Of a stretch of DNA of 64,000 nucleotides, positions 48,422-57,863 are shown one piece after another. Both the position numbers and the translations under genes were made by a program. Position 1 is the stretch's first letter, and each line of letters begins with the position of its first letter. Location: contig NZ_SNVV01000021.1 of assembly GCF_004361735.1 (NCBI RefSeq), positions 28,893 to 92,892 on the forward strand, given 5' to 3'. The notes under the pieces are model-generated. The model was not told where the DNA came from. It made no database searches and was given only the letters and a program-made list of their open reading frames with translations. This stretch comes from Azoarcus indigens. GTDB lineage: Bacteria; Pseudomonadota; Gammaproteobacteria; Burkholderiales; Rhodocyclaceae.

Positions 48422-49119
48422 GCCTCCCGTTGCACGGCGATCAAGCCCTGAAGCCGGCTGGCATCGAACCGCAGGCCATCCACCAGCGCAGCGTCGCTTT
48501 CAATGCGCAGGACCTCTCCCGGCTGGGCCAGCTGGCGTAGCTGCTCGATGGCGACCAGGCCGCGTCCGGCGTCCACCAGCCTGCCGTCCTCCAGCACTTG
48601 CCAGGGGCGAACGCCACCTAGCGGGCGCCCATCCAGAGAGAGGCGTATCTCCATCCGATTCCTGGCGAAGGGCCTGTCGGCGAGCAATTGCAGCCGCGAG
48701 ATGTTGGACAGGCAGCTGATCACCATACGGGGCTGGCCGGGAGGCGCCTCAAGGGCCGGCGCGGACAGGACGACACGTGCCTGCGCTGGCGTGGAGTCCG
48801 CCTCCTGCAGCAGGCGGAAGCCCTCCTCGCCGGGGGAGCGCGCCATCTCCAGGCGCCGCACCAGGGCAATGATCTCCGGCTCCTGCCGCACCGGCGCGGA
48901 AACGCCGGCCACTTCGGCATTCGCATCTTCCGCGCCTGGCCGGCTGGGCGGCGTGCCGGCCCCCGCATCGAAGCATGCAAGCCGCTCCATCGCGGAGACG
49001 ATGCGGACGCAGTCCCCGGGCGCCGCCGCGACCGCCGACTCGCCCGAACCACATCCGGCCAGGGGCGCCAGCAGCAGGCACACAAGCGGGTAGAAAAGCA
49101 GGCTGGGGTAGGTCTTCAT
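48409..49119 (-). CDS. vasI: T6SS-associated lipoprotein VasI/TagO family
   Basis: 236 residues. A type II signal peptide with lipobox LAGC (Cys23) follows MKTYPSLLFYPLVCLLLAP. A short Cys pair (DCVRIVSAMERLACFD, Cys37 and Cys49) and the beta-rich body FARNRMEIRLSLDGRPLGG then PWQVLEDGRLV fit the VasI/TagO family linked to T6SS. Its role in assembly is not well defined. ATG 49119 is the only start that gives a proper signal peptide. Overlaps vasH by four bases and tssA by 13. Confidence 0.82.
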   Translation of the reverse strand: MKTYPSLLFYPLVCLLLAPLAGCGSGESAVAAAPGDCVRIVSAMERLACFDAGAGTPPSRPGAEDANAEVAGVSAPVRQEPEIIALVRRLEMARSPGEEGFRLLQEADSTPAQARVVLSAPALEAPPGQPRMVISCLSNISRLQLLADRPFARNRMEIRLSLDGRPLGGVRPWQVLEDGRLVDAGRGLVAIEQLRQLAQPGEVLRIESDAALVDGLRFDASRLQGLIAVQREACHW

Positions 49120-50681
49120 GTCGTCCGCTCCCCCACATCCAGACGATGGCTCTGGCATTTGTGCGCCAGCGTCCGCTTGGGAATGCCCAGGCTTTCGGCG
49201 GCCAGGCGACGGGACCCCTGCGCGCGGCGCAACCTGTCGCTCAGTAGATGGCGCTCGAACAAGGTCATGGCTTCGGGCAGGTTGTTCGTACCCCAAAGCG
49301 TCCTCAGGAGTTCCAGTTCGTCTCCTGCCGACGTGACTCCGTGCGGCACGCTCTGCAGATCGGCGAGTGCGCGGGCGCTGATCCAGCCTCCCGGTGCCGT
49401 CCTCTCCGCGGCCACCAGCAGCAAGCTGCGCAGTTCCCGCACGTTTCCCGGAAAGCGATGAGCCTGCAGCAGCGCCAGGGCCCGCTCCGACAGGCCCATG
49501 ACATTGCGATGGTGCTCGCGATTGAACTGCAAGAGGATGTGTGCCGCCAGCGCCGGAAGGTCTTCCTTGCGTTCGCGCAGCGGCGGCAGGTGCAGCACCT
49601 GCTGGCGGAGACGGAAATAGAGGTCCTCGCGGAAGCGCCCGTCCCGTATCAGCTCCTGCAGCGGGCGGTGAGTGGCGCAGATCAGGCGGAAATCCGAGCC
49701 TTGCTCCCGGCTGGCGCCCAAGGGGCGGAATTTCTTCTCGTTGAGCAGCCGCAGCAGGCTGCCCTGCAAGTCCAGCGGCATGTCGCCGATTTCATCCAGG
49801 AACAGCGTGCCGCCATGCGCCGCCGCCACCAGCCCTTCACGTGCCTGCGCTGCTCCGGTATAGGCGCCACGCACGACGCCGAACAGTTCCGACTCGATCA
49901 GGTCCTTCGGGATCGCAGCGCAGTTCACCGGTACGAACCTCCCTTGCCGGGAGGATGCCTGGTGGATCAACCAGGCAGCGTGGTCCTTGCCCACGCCGGT
50001 CTCGCCGGTGAGCAGCAACGACAGGGATGAATCCGCCAGGCGCTGCAGTTCGTTGCGCACGCTCCTCGCCACCGGACTGACACCAATGAACTCGGCAGCC
50101 AGCAGGCGGCCCGCGCCAGCCCGTTCCCGCTGCCCCGGTTTCGCCGGCTCGGACCGTGCCGCCGGATCTGCCTGCTGCAGGCGCGCCAGCAGTTGCCCGT
50201 AGGCCTGCAGCAGAAGCTGCCAGGGCAGGGAAACCAGCCAGGCCTGGACTTCTTCCGCCCCGCCCATCACGGCCAGCACGCCGGCCGCGCGCATGCTGGA
50301 ATCGAACAAGGGGGTCACATGGAGCACCCCTCGCCGCGGCAGCCTCTCCCGCAGACGCTCGAACCCCTCTCCCACATCCACCAATGTGCCGAGGTGCTCC
50401 ACGCGGCAGGGTTGCGCCGCAGTCAGACTGTAGACCAAGGGGTTATCCAGTTCGTCCAGGGCCAGGGCGGGAAGCGCGTCGGCCCGCGCATGACCGCCGG
50501 CAAGCGGCAGCAAGTTCCGGGCGGCGGCATCCCGCCAGTAGCAGCCCCCCCAGCTCAAGCGATGGGCATCGATGGCACCACGGACGAATACGCCGGCGAG
50601 TTCCGCCGCCGTAGTCGCCGCGCTCATGTCGCGGATCAAGGCGGCGAGCGCCAGCGCCTCTCCATCTGGCTCCCGCTTCAT
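49116..50681 (-). CDS. vasH: Sigma-54-dependent transcriptional activator VasH-type
   Basis: 521 residues: an N-terminal GAF-like sensor region (about 1-170), linker, AAA+ domain (about 195-430) and a C-terminal HTH (about 488-516, RRLAAESLGIPKRTLAHK). The AAA+ core has Walker A GETGVGKD (226-233) and Walker B GTLFLDEIGD. The sigma-54-contacting loop is GAYTGA (272-277), Tyr replacing the usual Phe; the residue before the loop motif is also unusual (ELFGVVRG instead of ELFGHVRG). In Vibrio cholerae VasH activates hcp and vgrG operons. It overlaps clpV by four bases, so it is made together with the apparatus. Confidence 0.92.
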   Translation of the reverse strand: MKREPDGEALALAALIRDMSAATTAAELAGVFVRGAIDAHRLSWGGCYWRDAAARNLLPLAGGHARADALPALALDELDNPLVYSLTAAQPCRVEHLGTLVDVGEGFERLRERLPRRGVLHVTPLFDSSMRAAGVLAVMGGAEEVQAWLVSLPWQLLLQAYGQLLARLQQADPAARSEPAKPGQRERAGAGRLLAAEFIGVSPVARSVRNELQRLADSSLSLLLTGETGVGKDHAAWLIHQASSRQGRFVPVNCAAIPKDLIESELFGVVRGAYTGAAQAREGLVAAAHGGTLFLDEIGDMPLDLQGSLLRLLNEKKFRPLGASREQGSDFRLICATHRPLQELIRDGRFREDLYFRLRQQVLHLPPLRERKEDLPALAAHILLQFNREHHRNVMGLSERALALLQAHRFPGNVRELRSLLLVAAERTAPGGWISARALADLQSVPHGVTSAGDELELLRTLWGTNNLPEAMTLFERHLLSDRLRRAQGSRRLAAESLGIPKRTLAHKCQSHRLDVGERTT

Positions 50682-53239
50682 TCGATCACCGCGGCGAAAC
50701 GGCCGCCCTCCCAGCTCAGGCGCGCCTGGCTGAATGCCTTGCCCGCGGCCAGCGACTGGAGCACAGCCAGGGAGAGCGGCGGCATCAACTCACCGTCCAG
50801 GCTCGCATCCAGCATGCGGGCGCCGTGGAGATGCCGGGTGCAACGGGCGCGCAGCTCCCCACGCGCGCAGTCGCCGATGTCGAGCACCGCGTCGTAGCGC
50901 TGGATGAACTGACGTTGCAGTCGCTGCAGACGGCTGTCGACGATCTCCGCCAGAACTTCCTCGCCCAGGTACCGATAGGGCACCAACTGCATGCGGGCCA
51001 GCAAGGCAGGCTTGAAGAAGCGCATCAGGCGTTCCCGCAGTTCCTCGAGGCCAATGTCGGCGAGCCCCTCGGAGCCGTGATCAAAGCCCAGGTTGCTGGT
51101 GAGGAAGAACAGGATGTTCCTGCAGTCGATGCGCCGCCCCTCCCCGTCGGTCAACATTCCTTTGTCGAATACTTGGTAGAAGAGGTTGAGCACCTCTGGA
51201 TGGGCTTTCTCCACCTCATCCAGCAGCACGACCGAATAGGGTTGCTTGCGGATTGCCTCCGTCAGCACCCCGCCCTCGCCGTAACCGACATAGCCCGGGG
51301 GCGCTCCCTGCAGGCGTGAGACGGTGTGCCGCTCCTGGTACTCGGACATGTTGATGGTGGTGAGGAAGCGTTCTCCACCGAACAGCGCCTCCGCCACGGC
51401 AAGCGCGGTCTCCGTCTTGCCGACGCCGCTCGGCCCCACCAGCAGGAAGGCGCCCAGCGGCACATCGGGCCGGCGCAGATCCGCCATCGCCGTCAGCAAG
51501 TGCCGATGCAACTGCGCCAGCGCGGCCTCCTGTCCCTTGACACGTTCGCACAGGGTGACGGGAAGCCGCTCCAGACGCGTCATCTGATCGCTGCTTATCG
51601 TGGCGGCCGGAATCCCCGTCCAGTCAGCGATGACCTGGGCAATCTGCCCTGCGCCCACGTCGGCGTGCAGTAGCGCATCCTCTCGCTGCAACGCCTCCAG
51701 CGCCGCGACCCTGGTCGCAATGGCCGGCCCTTGCCGGGTCTCCTCCGCTCTCAGGGCGAGGATTTCGTCTACCAGTACGCGCTGGCGCCGCCAGGCCTCC
51801 TCCACGCCGGCGACCTCGCGCAACACCCGCTGCTTGTCCTGTACGAGCGTGTCCAGGCGCCCCGCCGTCACCTTGCGACCGGCTCCTTGGTCGCGCTCCA
51901 GATGCGTCACCTCGGCTTCGATCTCCCGCAGCCGGTTCTCCAGCGCGGCCAGCCGGCGCGGCGGCTCGGCGAGCGCAGTCGCCACCCGGGCACAAGCGGT
52001 GTCCAGGACGTCTATGGCCTTGTCGGGCAACTGGCGTCCGGACAGATAGCGGGCAGCCAGCGTGGCCGCCGCCTGCAGTGCATCCTCGCCGATGTAGACC
52101 TGGTGCTCCCGTTCGTAAACTGGCCGCAGGCCGCGGAGGATGTGCACCGTCTGCTCCGGCGTGGGCTCATCCAGCTTGACGAGTTGGAAGCGGCGGGTCA
52201 GGGCAGGATCTTTCTCGAAGTACTTCTTGTACTCGGACCAGGTGGTCGCTGCGATGGTCCGCAACTCCCCGCGCGCCAGGGCGGGTTTGAGCAGATTGGC
52301 CGCATCACTGCCGCCCGCCGCATTGCCGGCACCGATCAAGGTATGCGCTTCGTCGATGAAGAGGATGATCGGCTGGGGCGCGTCCTTCACCTCATCGATC
52401 ACCGCTTTCAACCGTTTCTCGAACTCCCCCTTCACCGACGCGCCGGCCTGCAAGGCGCCGAGGTCCAGCCCCCATAACTGGATGCCACGCAGCGCCAGCG
52501 GCACCCGCCCCTGTGTCACACGCAGTGCCAATCCCTCCACCACCGCGCTCTTGCCAACACCCGCGTCCCCCACGACGATGGGATTGTTCTTTCGACGACG
52601 CGACAGGATGTCGATCATCAGGTCGATCTCGCGGTCCCGGCAGAGCACAGGGTCGATCCGCCCATGCCGGGCCTGGGCCGTGAAGTCGTGGCCATACCTC
52701 CCCAGCGCGCCCTCTCCCTCCCGCCTGCATGGACGATCTGCCGTCGTTTCCACAGCAGCCAGCGCCTCCGCCGAGGCCGAAAGGAGCGTGGAGAACTGCT
52801 TGCGCAGCGTCTCCCGGTTTACCGCATCCAACACCTGCACAACGGCCATAGGCAGATAGCGGACCGGCTTGAGCAGCATGGCAAGCAGCAAGGCGCCGCT
52901 GCGTATGCTCGCCTGCGCGAACTCCACCGAACTCAACAGCCAGGCCTCCTCGACAAGCTCGACCAGCAAGGGAGAAAACGCGGGATAAGCGCCCAGCGCG
53001 CCTCCCGGCCCCGGAAGGGCGCCAGCCAGTGCCTGCTTGACATCCTCTGCATCCAGGCCGGCTGCAGCCAGCACCGTGGAGACATCGCACCGAGGCTGTT
53101 CAAGCAAGGCGGATAGAAGATGCGCCACCGTCACCTCATCGCCGCGCTGGCTCATGCATGACGCCCCCGCGCTCTCCAGCGCTTGTCGACAGAAGGGATT
53201 GAGGCGCTCCAGGAGCGCAGGAAGATCGACCACCAGCAC
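50678..53239 (-). CDS. clpV: T6SS sheath-disassembly ATPase ClpV (TssH)
   Basis: 853 residues. AAA+ unfoldase of the Clp/Hsp100 class recycling contracted TssB-TssC sheaths. An N-terminal Clp-N domain (about 1-150) is followed by nucleotide domain 1 (GDAGVGKSAV, ILFIDEAHTLIG), a coiled middle domain (LAALENRLREIEAEVTHL) and nucleotide domain 2 (GPSGVGKTE, VVLLDEVEKAHPEV). The frame opens at 53299, but the GTG at 53239 has AGGAGGGGG before it and gives the family-typical VDLPALLERLNPFCRQALE start. First gene of the left arm, divergent from tssB. Confidence 0.95.
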   Translation of the reverse strand: MLVVDLPALLERLNPFCRQALESAGASCMSQRGDEVTVAHLLSALLEQPRCDVSTVLAAAGLDAEDVKQALAGALPGPGGALGAYPAFSPLLVELVEEAWLLSSVEFAQASIRSGALLLAMLLKPVRYLPMAVVQVLDAVNRETLRKQFSTLLSASAEALAAVETTADRPCRREGEGALGRYGHDFTAQARHGRIDPVLCRDREIDLMIDILSRRRKNNPIVVGDAGVGKSAVVEGLALRVTQGRVPLALRGIQLWGLDLGALQAGASVKGEFEKRLKAVIDEVKDAPQPIILFIDEAHTLIGAGNAAGGSDAANLLKPALARGELRTIAATTWSEYKKYFEKDPALTRRFQLVKLDEPTPEQTVHILRGLRPVYEREHQVYIGEDALQAAATLAARYLSGRQLPDKAIDVLDTACARVATALAEPPRRLAALENRLREIEAEVTHLERDQGAGRKVTAGRLDTLVQDKQRVLREVAGVEEAWRRQRVLVDEILALRAEETRQGPAIATRVAALEALQREDALLHADVGAGQIAQVIADWTGIPAATISSDQMTRLERLPVTLCERVKGQEAALAQLHRHLLTAMADLRRPDVPLGAFLLVGPSGVGKTETALAVAEALFGGERFLTTINMSEYQERHTVSRLQGAPPGYVGYGEGGVLTEAIRKQPYSVVLLDEVEKAHPEVLNLFYQVFDKGMLTDGEGRRIDCRNILFFLTSNLGFDHGSEGLADIGLEELRERLMRFFKPALLARMQLVPYRYLGEEVLAEIVDSRLQRLQRQFIQRYDAVLDIGDCARGELRARCTRHLHGARMLDASLDGELMPPLSLAVLQSLAAGKAFSQARLSWEGGRFAAVIE

Positions 53240-53584
53240 GACACACCCCCTCCTCGGCCGAGCCCCACGGCCCAGACCATAGATCAAGAACAATGTCATT
53301 TAAACACGATTCATAAATCATAATACAAATGCATTTCCAATAATCAATTCATCATATAAACTGAAGTTCAGGTTCACCGCACCGCTCTCCAGTGAAAGGC
53401 CAGCAGAACCACAGGGGCACAAGCGACCAAGGAAACCTAAGTGCTACTCCCCCGGAGTGCTCATCCGCGCCCCCTCTGTAGAGCCCCTCTCCGGAGCAGA
53501 GCAGGACACATCGGCGGACGCGCAGCGGGGAAGGTCGGATCGGCTGGCCGCTTTTATCAACAACTCATCGGCAAGGAGTGCGCA
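53240..53584. promoter_or_regulatory. Divergent T6SS control region with AT-rich island
   Basis: The 345 bases between clpV and tssB contain an AT-rich stretch (about 53283-53365) that contrasts sharply with the GC-rich surroundings, including ATAAATCATAATACAAAT and a possible -10 TATAAA (53355-53360). Both arms should start here. A classical sigma-54 site (TGGC-N8-TTGC) was not found on either strand despite the VasH gene nearby. The island could bind an H-NS-like silencer. Confidence 0.5.
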
Positions 53585-54091
53585 ATGGCGCAGAAAGATG
53601 GATCTGTCGCACCGAAGGAGCGCATCAACATCAAGTACGTCCCAGCCACCGGAGGGCAGCAGGAGGAGGTCGAGCTCCCTCTGAAGATGCTGGTGACCGG
53701 CGACTTCAAGGGTCATGAGGAGGCAACGCCGCTGGAAGAGCGCACCGCGGTGCGCATCGACAAGGACAACTTCAACAGCGTCATGGAGAAGGCCGGTCTC
53801 ACGCTGAACATGGATGTGCCTTCCAGGCTGGATGGCAAGGAAGACGACACGCTCAACGTCAGGCTCTCATTCGCGAGCATGAAGGATTTCAGCCCCGACG
53901 CCATCGCCCAGCAGGTCCCGGAACTCAGCACCTTGCTTGCCCTGCGGGAAGCCCTGGTGGCGCTCAAAGGGCCGATGGGAAACATCCCCGCCTTCCGCAA
54001 GAAGATCGAGACCTTGCTCGAAGACGAAGCCGCCCGCAGCAAGCTGAGCGAAGAGCTGGACGAGCTCTTCAACCCCGCCAGGGATCACTGA
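53585..54091 (+). CDS. tssB: T6SS sheath small subunit TssB (VipA)
   Basis: 168 residues. Pairs with TssC to form the contractile sheath. The N-terminal PKERINIKYVPATGGQQEEV and LKMLVTGDFKG, then FNSVMEKAGL and the helix ALREALVALKGPMGNIPAFRK, are all typical of VipA. ATG 53585 follows AAGGAG; the long upstream frame is shadow. First gene of the right arm, 51 bases before tssC. Confidence 0.96.
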   Translation: MAQKDGSVAPKERINIKYVPATGGQQEEVELPLKMLVTGDFKGHEEATPLEERTAVRIDKDNFNSVMEKAGLTLNMDVPSRLDGKEDDTLNVRLSFASMKDFSPDAIAQQVPELSTLLALREALVALKGPMGNIPAFRKKIETLLEDEAARSKLSEELDELFNPARDH

Positions 54092-54142
54092 CGGCAGCCC
54101 CTCTTAATCATCGACGCCCCGGCCAGGAAGGAATCGAACAGC

Positions 54143-55618
54143 ATGAAAGAGCAAACCGCAGAGACACTTGCCATCGCGCCCCAAACCGGCAGCCTCCTTG
54201 CCAACATCATGGCGCAGACCCGCCTGGCGCCTGATCAGGAAGGTTATGCCATCGCCGAACGGGGCGTAGCCACCTTCATCGCAGAGATGCTCAAGAGCAA
54301 CGAACGCGAACGCCCCATCAACAAGCTGCTGGTCGACAGCATGATCGCCGAGATCGACCAGAAGCTTGGCAGGCAGATGGACGCAATCCTCCATCAGCCG
54401 CAGTTGCAGGAACTGGAATCCGCCTGGCGCGGGCTGAAGCACCTGGTGGACAACACCGACTTCCGGGAGAACATCGAGATCGAAGTGCTCCACGTCACCA
54501 AGACGGAACTGCTGGAGGATTTCGAGAGCGCGGGCGACATCACCCGCAGCGGTCTGTACAAGCACATCTACACCTCCGGCTACGGGCAGTTCGGCGGCAA
54601 ACCGATCGCCTGCACGGTGAGCAACTACACCTTCGGCCCTTCGGCAACCGACATCAAGCTGCTCGGTTATGTCGCCGCAGTCGGCGCCATGGCCCACGCC
54701 CCCTTCCTGGCTGCGGCCGGCCCCGAGATGCTGAATATCGAGTCCTTCCAGGACCTGCCCAATCTCAAGGAGATCAAAGACATCTTCGAGGGGCCCCGCT
54801 TCGCCAAATGGCGCGGGCTGCGCGAATCGGAGGATGCGCGCTACCTCGGCCTCACGATGCCGCGCTTCCTGCTCCGCCAGCCATACGACCCGCTGGAGAA
54901 CCCGGTGCGCCGCTTCAACTACAAGGAGAGCATCGATGGCAGGCACACCAACTACCTCTGGGGCAACGCCTCCTTCCTGCTGGCAGGCCGCATCACCGAC
55001 AGCTTCGCCAAGTACCGTTGGTGCCCCAACATCATCGGCCCCCAGTCTGGCGGCACGGTAAATGACCTCCCGGTTCATCTCTACGAATCCCTCGGGCAGT
55101 TGCAGGCCAAGATACCCACCGAAGTGCTGGTGTCCGACCGCCGCGAGTTCGAACTCTCCGGCGAGGGCTTCATCCCGCTGACCATGCGCAAGGACAGCGA
55201 CAACGCCGCCTTTTTTTCCGCCAATTCGGTGCAGAAGCCCAAACTCTTCGCCAAGACCCCGGAAGGCGAGGCGGCGCAGACCAACTATCTGCTCGGCACC
55301 CAGCTGCCCTACATGTTCATCATCAACCGCCTGGCGCACTACATCAAAGTGCTGCAGCGGGAGCAGATCGGCAGCTGGAAAGAGCGGCAGGACCTGGAGC
55401 GGGAGCTCAACAACTGGCTACGCCAGTACATCGCCGATCAGGAGAACCCTTCCGCCGACGTGCGCAGCCGGCGTCCGCTGCGGGCAGCCCGGGTCGCAGT
55501 GCGGGATGTGGCGGGCAATCCGGGCTGGTACCAGGTCTCCATGTCGGTACGGCCGCACTTCAAGTACATGGGCGCCAGCTTCGAACTGTCCTTGGTCGGA
55601 CGGCTGGACAAGGAGTAA
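54143..55618 (+). CDS. tssC: T6SS sheath large subunit TssC (VipB)
   Basis: 491 residues, normal length. Signature stretches are LESAWRGLKHLV, FGGKPIACTVSNYTFGP, GAMAHAPFLAAAGPEML and NYLWGNASFLL; the C-terminal PHFKYMGASFELSLVGRL is the conserved handshake strand region. The ClpV-binding helix in this system resides in TssB or TssC N-termini; here the N-terminus MKEQTAETLAIAPQ is short. Followed by tssE after 15 bases; no hcp gene intervenes, unlike the commonest arrangement. Confidence 0.97.
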   Translation: MKEQTAETLAIAPQTGSLLANIMAQTRLAPDQEGYAIAERGVATFIAEMLKSNERERPINKLLVDSMIAEIDQKLGRQMDAILHQPQLQELESAWRGLKHLVDNTDFRENIEIEVLHVTKTELLEDFESAGDITRSGLYKHIYTSGYGQFGGKPIACTVSNYTFGPSATDIKLLGYVAAVGAMAHAPFLAAAGPEMLNIESFQDLPNLKEIKDIFEGPRFAKWRGLRESEDARYLGLTMPRFLLRQPYDPLENPVRRFNYKESIDGRHTNYLWGNASFLLAGRITDSFAKYRWCPNIIGPQSGGTVNDLPVHLYESLGQLQAKIPTEVLVSDRREFELSGEGFIPLTMRKDSDNAAFFSANSVQKPKLFAKTPEGEAAQTNYLLGTQLPYMFIINRLAHYIKVLQREQIGSWKERQDLERELNNWLRQYIADQENPSADVRSRRPLRAARVAVRDVAGNPGWYQVSMSVRPHFKYMGASFELSLVGRLDKE

Positions 55619-55633
55619 GCCCCGGAGACCCTC

Positions 55634-56062
55634 ATGCCACGCACTCCCGGCCGGGGCAGCCTGTTCGAGCGGCTGGCCCCGGAGCTGCCGCCGTATCGCA
55701 CACGCTCACCGCAGGACCTGGCGACAGAGCGCATTCAGGCGGTCAAGCGTCATCTCGAGTGGATCCTCAACACCCGCCGGGGCAGCGCTCCCAGCTGCCC
55801 CGAGCTGGGCCTGCCGGATTTCAATGATGCCGCCATCGGCAGCGAGGACCTGCGCCTGACCGTCTGCAAAGCCATTCACCAACTCATCACCCGCTTCGAA
55901 CCACGGGTGCGGCAAGTGGAAGTGCGCTCACGCCCGGACGAAAGCGCTCCCGCGCTGCTGCAGTTCCGCGTTCATTGCGTGATGCCGATAAACGATGTGA
56001 AGGAACAGGTCGAAATCGACCTCCTGATCCACTGTCAGGATCAGTTCGCGAAGGTCCCCTGA
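55634..56062 (+). CDS. tssE: T6SS baseplate protein TssE (gp25-like)
   Basis: 142 residues of the GPW/gp25 fold that nucleates the sheath at the baseplate. Features are SLFERLAPELPPYR at the start, the HLEWILNTRRGSAPSCPELGL core (Leu-Asn-Thr-Arg around 44-47) and a C-terminal beta strand FRVHCVMPIN. Short gaps to tssC (15) and tssF (22) support one operon. Confidence 0.94.
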   Translation: MPRTPGRGSLFERLAPELPPYRTRSPQDLATERIQAVKRHLEWILNTRRGSAPSCPELGLPDFNDAAIGSEDLRLTVCKAIHQLITRFEPRVRQVEVRSRPDESAPALLQFRVHCVMPINDVKEQVEIDLLIHCQDQFAKVP

Positions 56063-56084
56063 GGCCCGGAGCAGGACCGCTTAA

Positions 56085-57863
56085 ATGCCGCTTAGAACGA
56101 AATTCCGCGAAGAGATGGAGTTCCTGCACCGGATAGGCCGGGAGTTCGCGCACGAGAATCCGCAGCTGGCCCATTTCCTGGGAGAGGAAGCCAACGATCC
56201 TGACGTTCAGCGCCTGCTCGAAGGCGTCGCCTTCCTGACGGCGAAGATGAGCCTGAAGATCGAGGATGACCTCCCCGAACTCACCCACTCCCTGCTGCAG
56301 TTGCTCTGGCCCAACTACCTCCGCCCCTTGCCCAGCATGACCATGGTGCGCTTCGAGCCGATGGAGAGCGAGGTCACCACCCGCAAGCGGATTTCCAGGG
56401 GCACGCCGCTGCTGTCGCGAGCGGTCGAAGGCGTGCAATGCCAGTTCCGCACATGCAAGGACGTGGAGATCTTTCCGCTGCGCATCGCCACGATCAGCGA
56501 CGCCCATTCCCTGGAGAAATCCATCATGCGCGTCGAGCTCGAACCGACGAGCCTGGATTTCGTCCTCAGCGACATGGATTGCGAACGCCTCGAATTCCAT
56601 CTGAGTGGCGACGACACCACCGCCCGCAACCTCTATCTCTGGCTTGCCCGCTACCTGGAGCAGATCCGCATCGACATCGACGGCACCGTTCGCTACCTGC
56701 GCCCGGACGTGCTGGAGTTCCCCGGCTTCAGTCCAGAGGAAGCCTTGTTGCCCTACCCGCAGAATGTCTTCGACGGTTACCGCATCCTGCAGGAATACTT
56801 CGTCTTTCCCCAGCGCTTCCACTTCTTCGCACTCGGTCAACTCCGGTCCCTGTGGCCCCGCCACAAATGCCACCGGGTCCGGATGGAATTCCACTTCAGC
56901 CGGTCGATGCCGGCGGGCACCCGTTTGCACAGCGGCGACCTGTCGCTGTACTGCGCGCCAGCGGTCAATCTGTTCCCCCATTCGGCCGAGCCCATCCTCC
57001 TCAATGGACGCGTCGCAGACCACCGGCTGACTCCCGCCGGCCTGCGTCCGGACGCCTACGAGGTCTTCAGCATCGATGAGGTCAGCGGCTGGCAGAACGG
57101 CGCTCCCGGCAAACCCGGACGGTGGCTGCGCACCTACCATCCCTTCGAGTCATTGCAGCATGAGATCGAGCACAGCCAGGGCCGCACCGCGCTCTACTAC
57201 CGCACTCGCCTGGAGAACTCCCACGGCAGCAGCGGCATCCAGCACCGCATCGCCTTCGTTCGCGCCGACGAGACGGAGTACATCGGCGAGAGCGAGACCG
57301 TTTCCCTGTCGCTCACCTGCACAAACCGGGATCTGCCGCTGTCGCTGGGCGCAGGCGACATCTGCCTCGGCACGCTGGGCGCAATGGAGACGCCAAATTT
57401 CGTCCGCTTCCGCAATATCACCGTGCCCACACCATCCTATCGGCCAGTGCTGGACGGCGAGTTGCACTGGAGCCTGATCTCCAACCTCTCGCTCAACTAT
57501 CTCTCGCTGCTCTCCGTCGAACCCTTGCGCGCGGTTGTCCGAGCCTACGACTTCGCCGCCCTGCATGACATCCGGCAGGCCAGGGCCAGCCACAAACGGG
57601 TGGCGGCCATTCTCGACGCCAGGACCGCCCCCGCGGACAGGCTGGTCCGCGGGCTGCCCGTCCGCGGCATGCGGACGAAGCTGCGGGTGGACGGCTCGGG
57701 TTTTCTCTGCGAGGGCGATCTCTACCTCTTCTGCACGGTGCTGAGCCAGTTCTTCTCGCTCTACGCCAGCATCAATTCCTTCCACATGCTGGAGGCGGTC
57801 AATACCAGCAACAACGAGCACTACTCATGGCCCATGCAGATCGGCAAACAGCCCCTGATCTAG
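56085..57863 (+). CDS. tssF: T6SS baseplate protein TssF (VasA)
   Basis: 592 residues, the usual size. The N-terminus RTKFREEMEFLHRIGREFAHENPQLAHFL (broken at the REFA turn) and DPDVQRLLEGVAFLTAK are the VasA hallmark, and the C-terminal FHMLEAVNTSNNEHYSWP is likewise conserved. Two TssF and one TssG form a baseplate wedge with TssE and TssK. Its 3' end overlaps tssG by 37 bases. Confidence 0.96.
   Translation: MPLRTKFREEMEFLHRIGREFAHENPQLAHFLGEEANDPDVQRLLEGVAFLTAKMSLKIEDDLPELTHSLLQLLWPNYLRPLPSMTMVRFEPMESEVTTRKRISRGTPLLSRAVEGVQCQFRTCKDVEIFPLRIATISDAHSLEKSIMRVELEPTSLDFVLSDMDCERLEFHLSGDDTTARNLYLWLARYLEQIRIDIDGTVRYLRPDVLEFPGFSPEEALLPYPQNVFDGYRILQEYFVFPQRFHFFALGQLRSLWPRHKCHRVRMEFHFSRSMPAGTRLHSGDLSLYCAPAVNLFPHSAEPILLNGRVADHRLTPAGLRPDAYEVFSIDEVSGWQNGAPGKPGRWLRTYHPFESLQHEIEHSQGRTALYYRTRLENSHGSSGIQHRIAFVRADETEYIGESETVSLSLTCTNRDLPLSLGAGDICLGTLGAMETPNFVRFRNITVPTPSYRPVLDGELHWSLISNLSLNYLSLLSVEPLRAVVRAYDFAALHDIRQARASHKRVAAILDARTAPADRLVRGLPVRGMRTKLRVDGSGFLCEGDLYLFCTVLSQFFSLYASINSFHMLEAVNTSNNEHYSWPMQIGKQPLI

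Noticed and set aside
53240..53584. Sigma-54 promoter for the T6SS arms
   Set aside because: Scanned both strands for TGGC-N8-TTGC or GG-N10-GC; only partial matches with wrong spacing were found.
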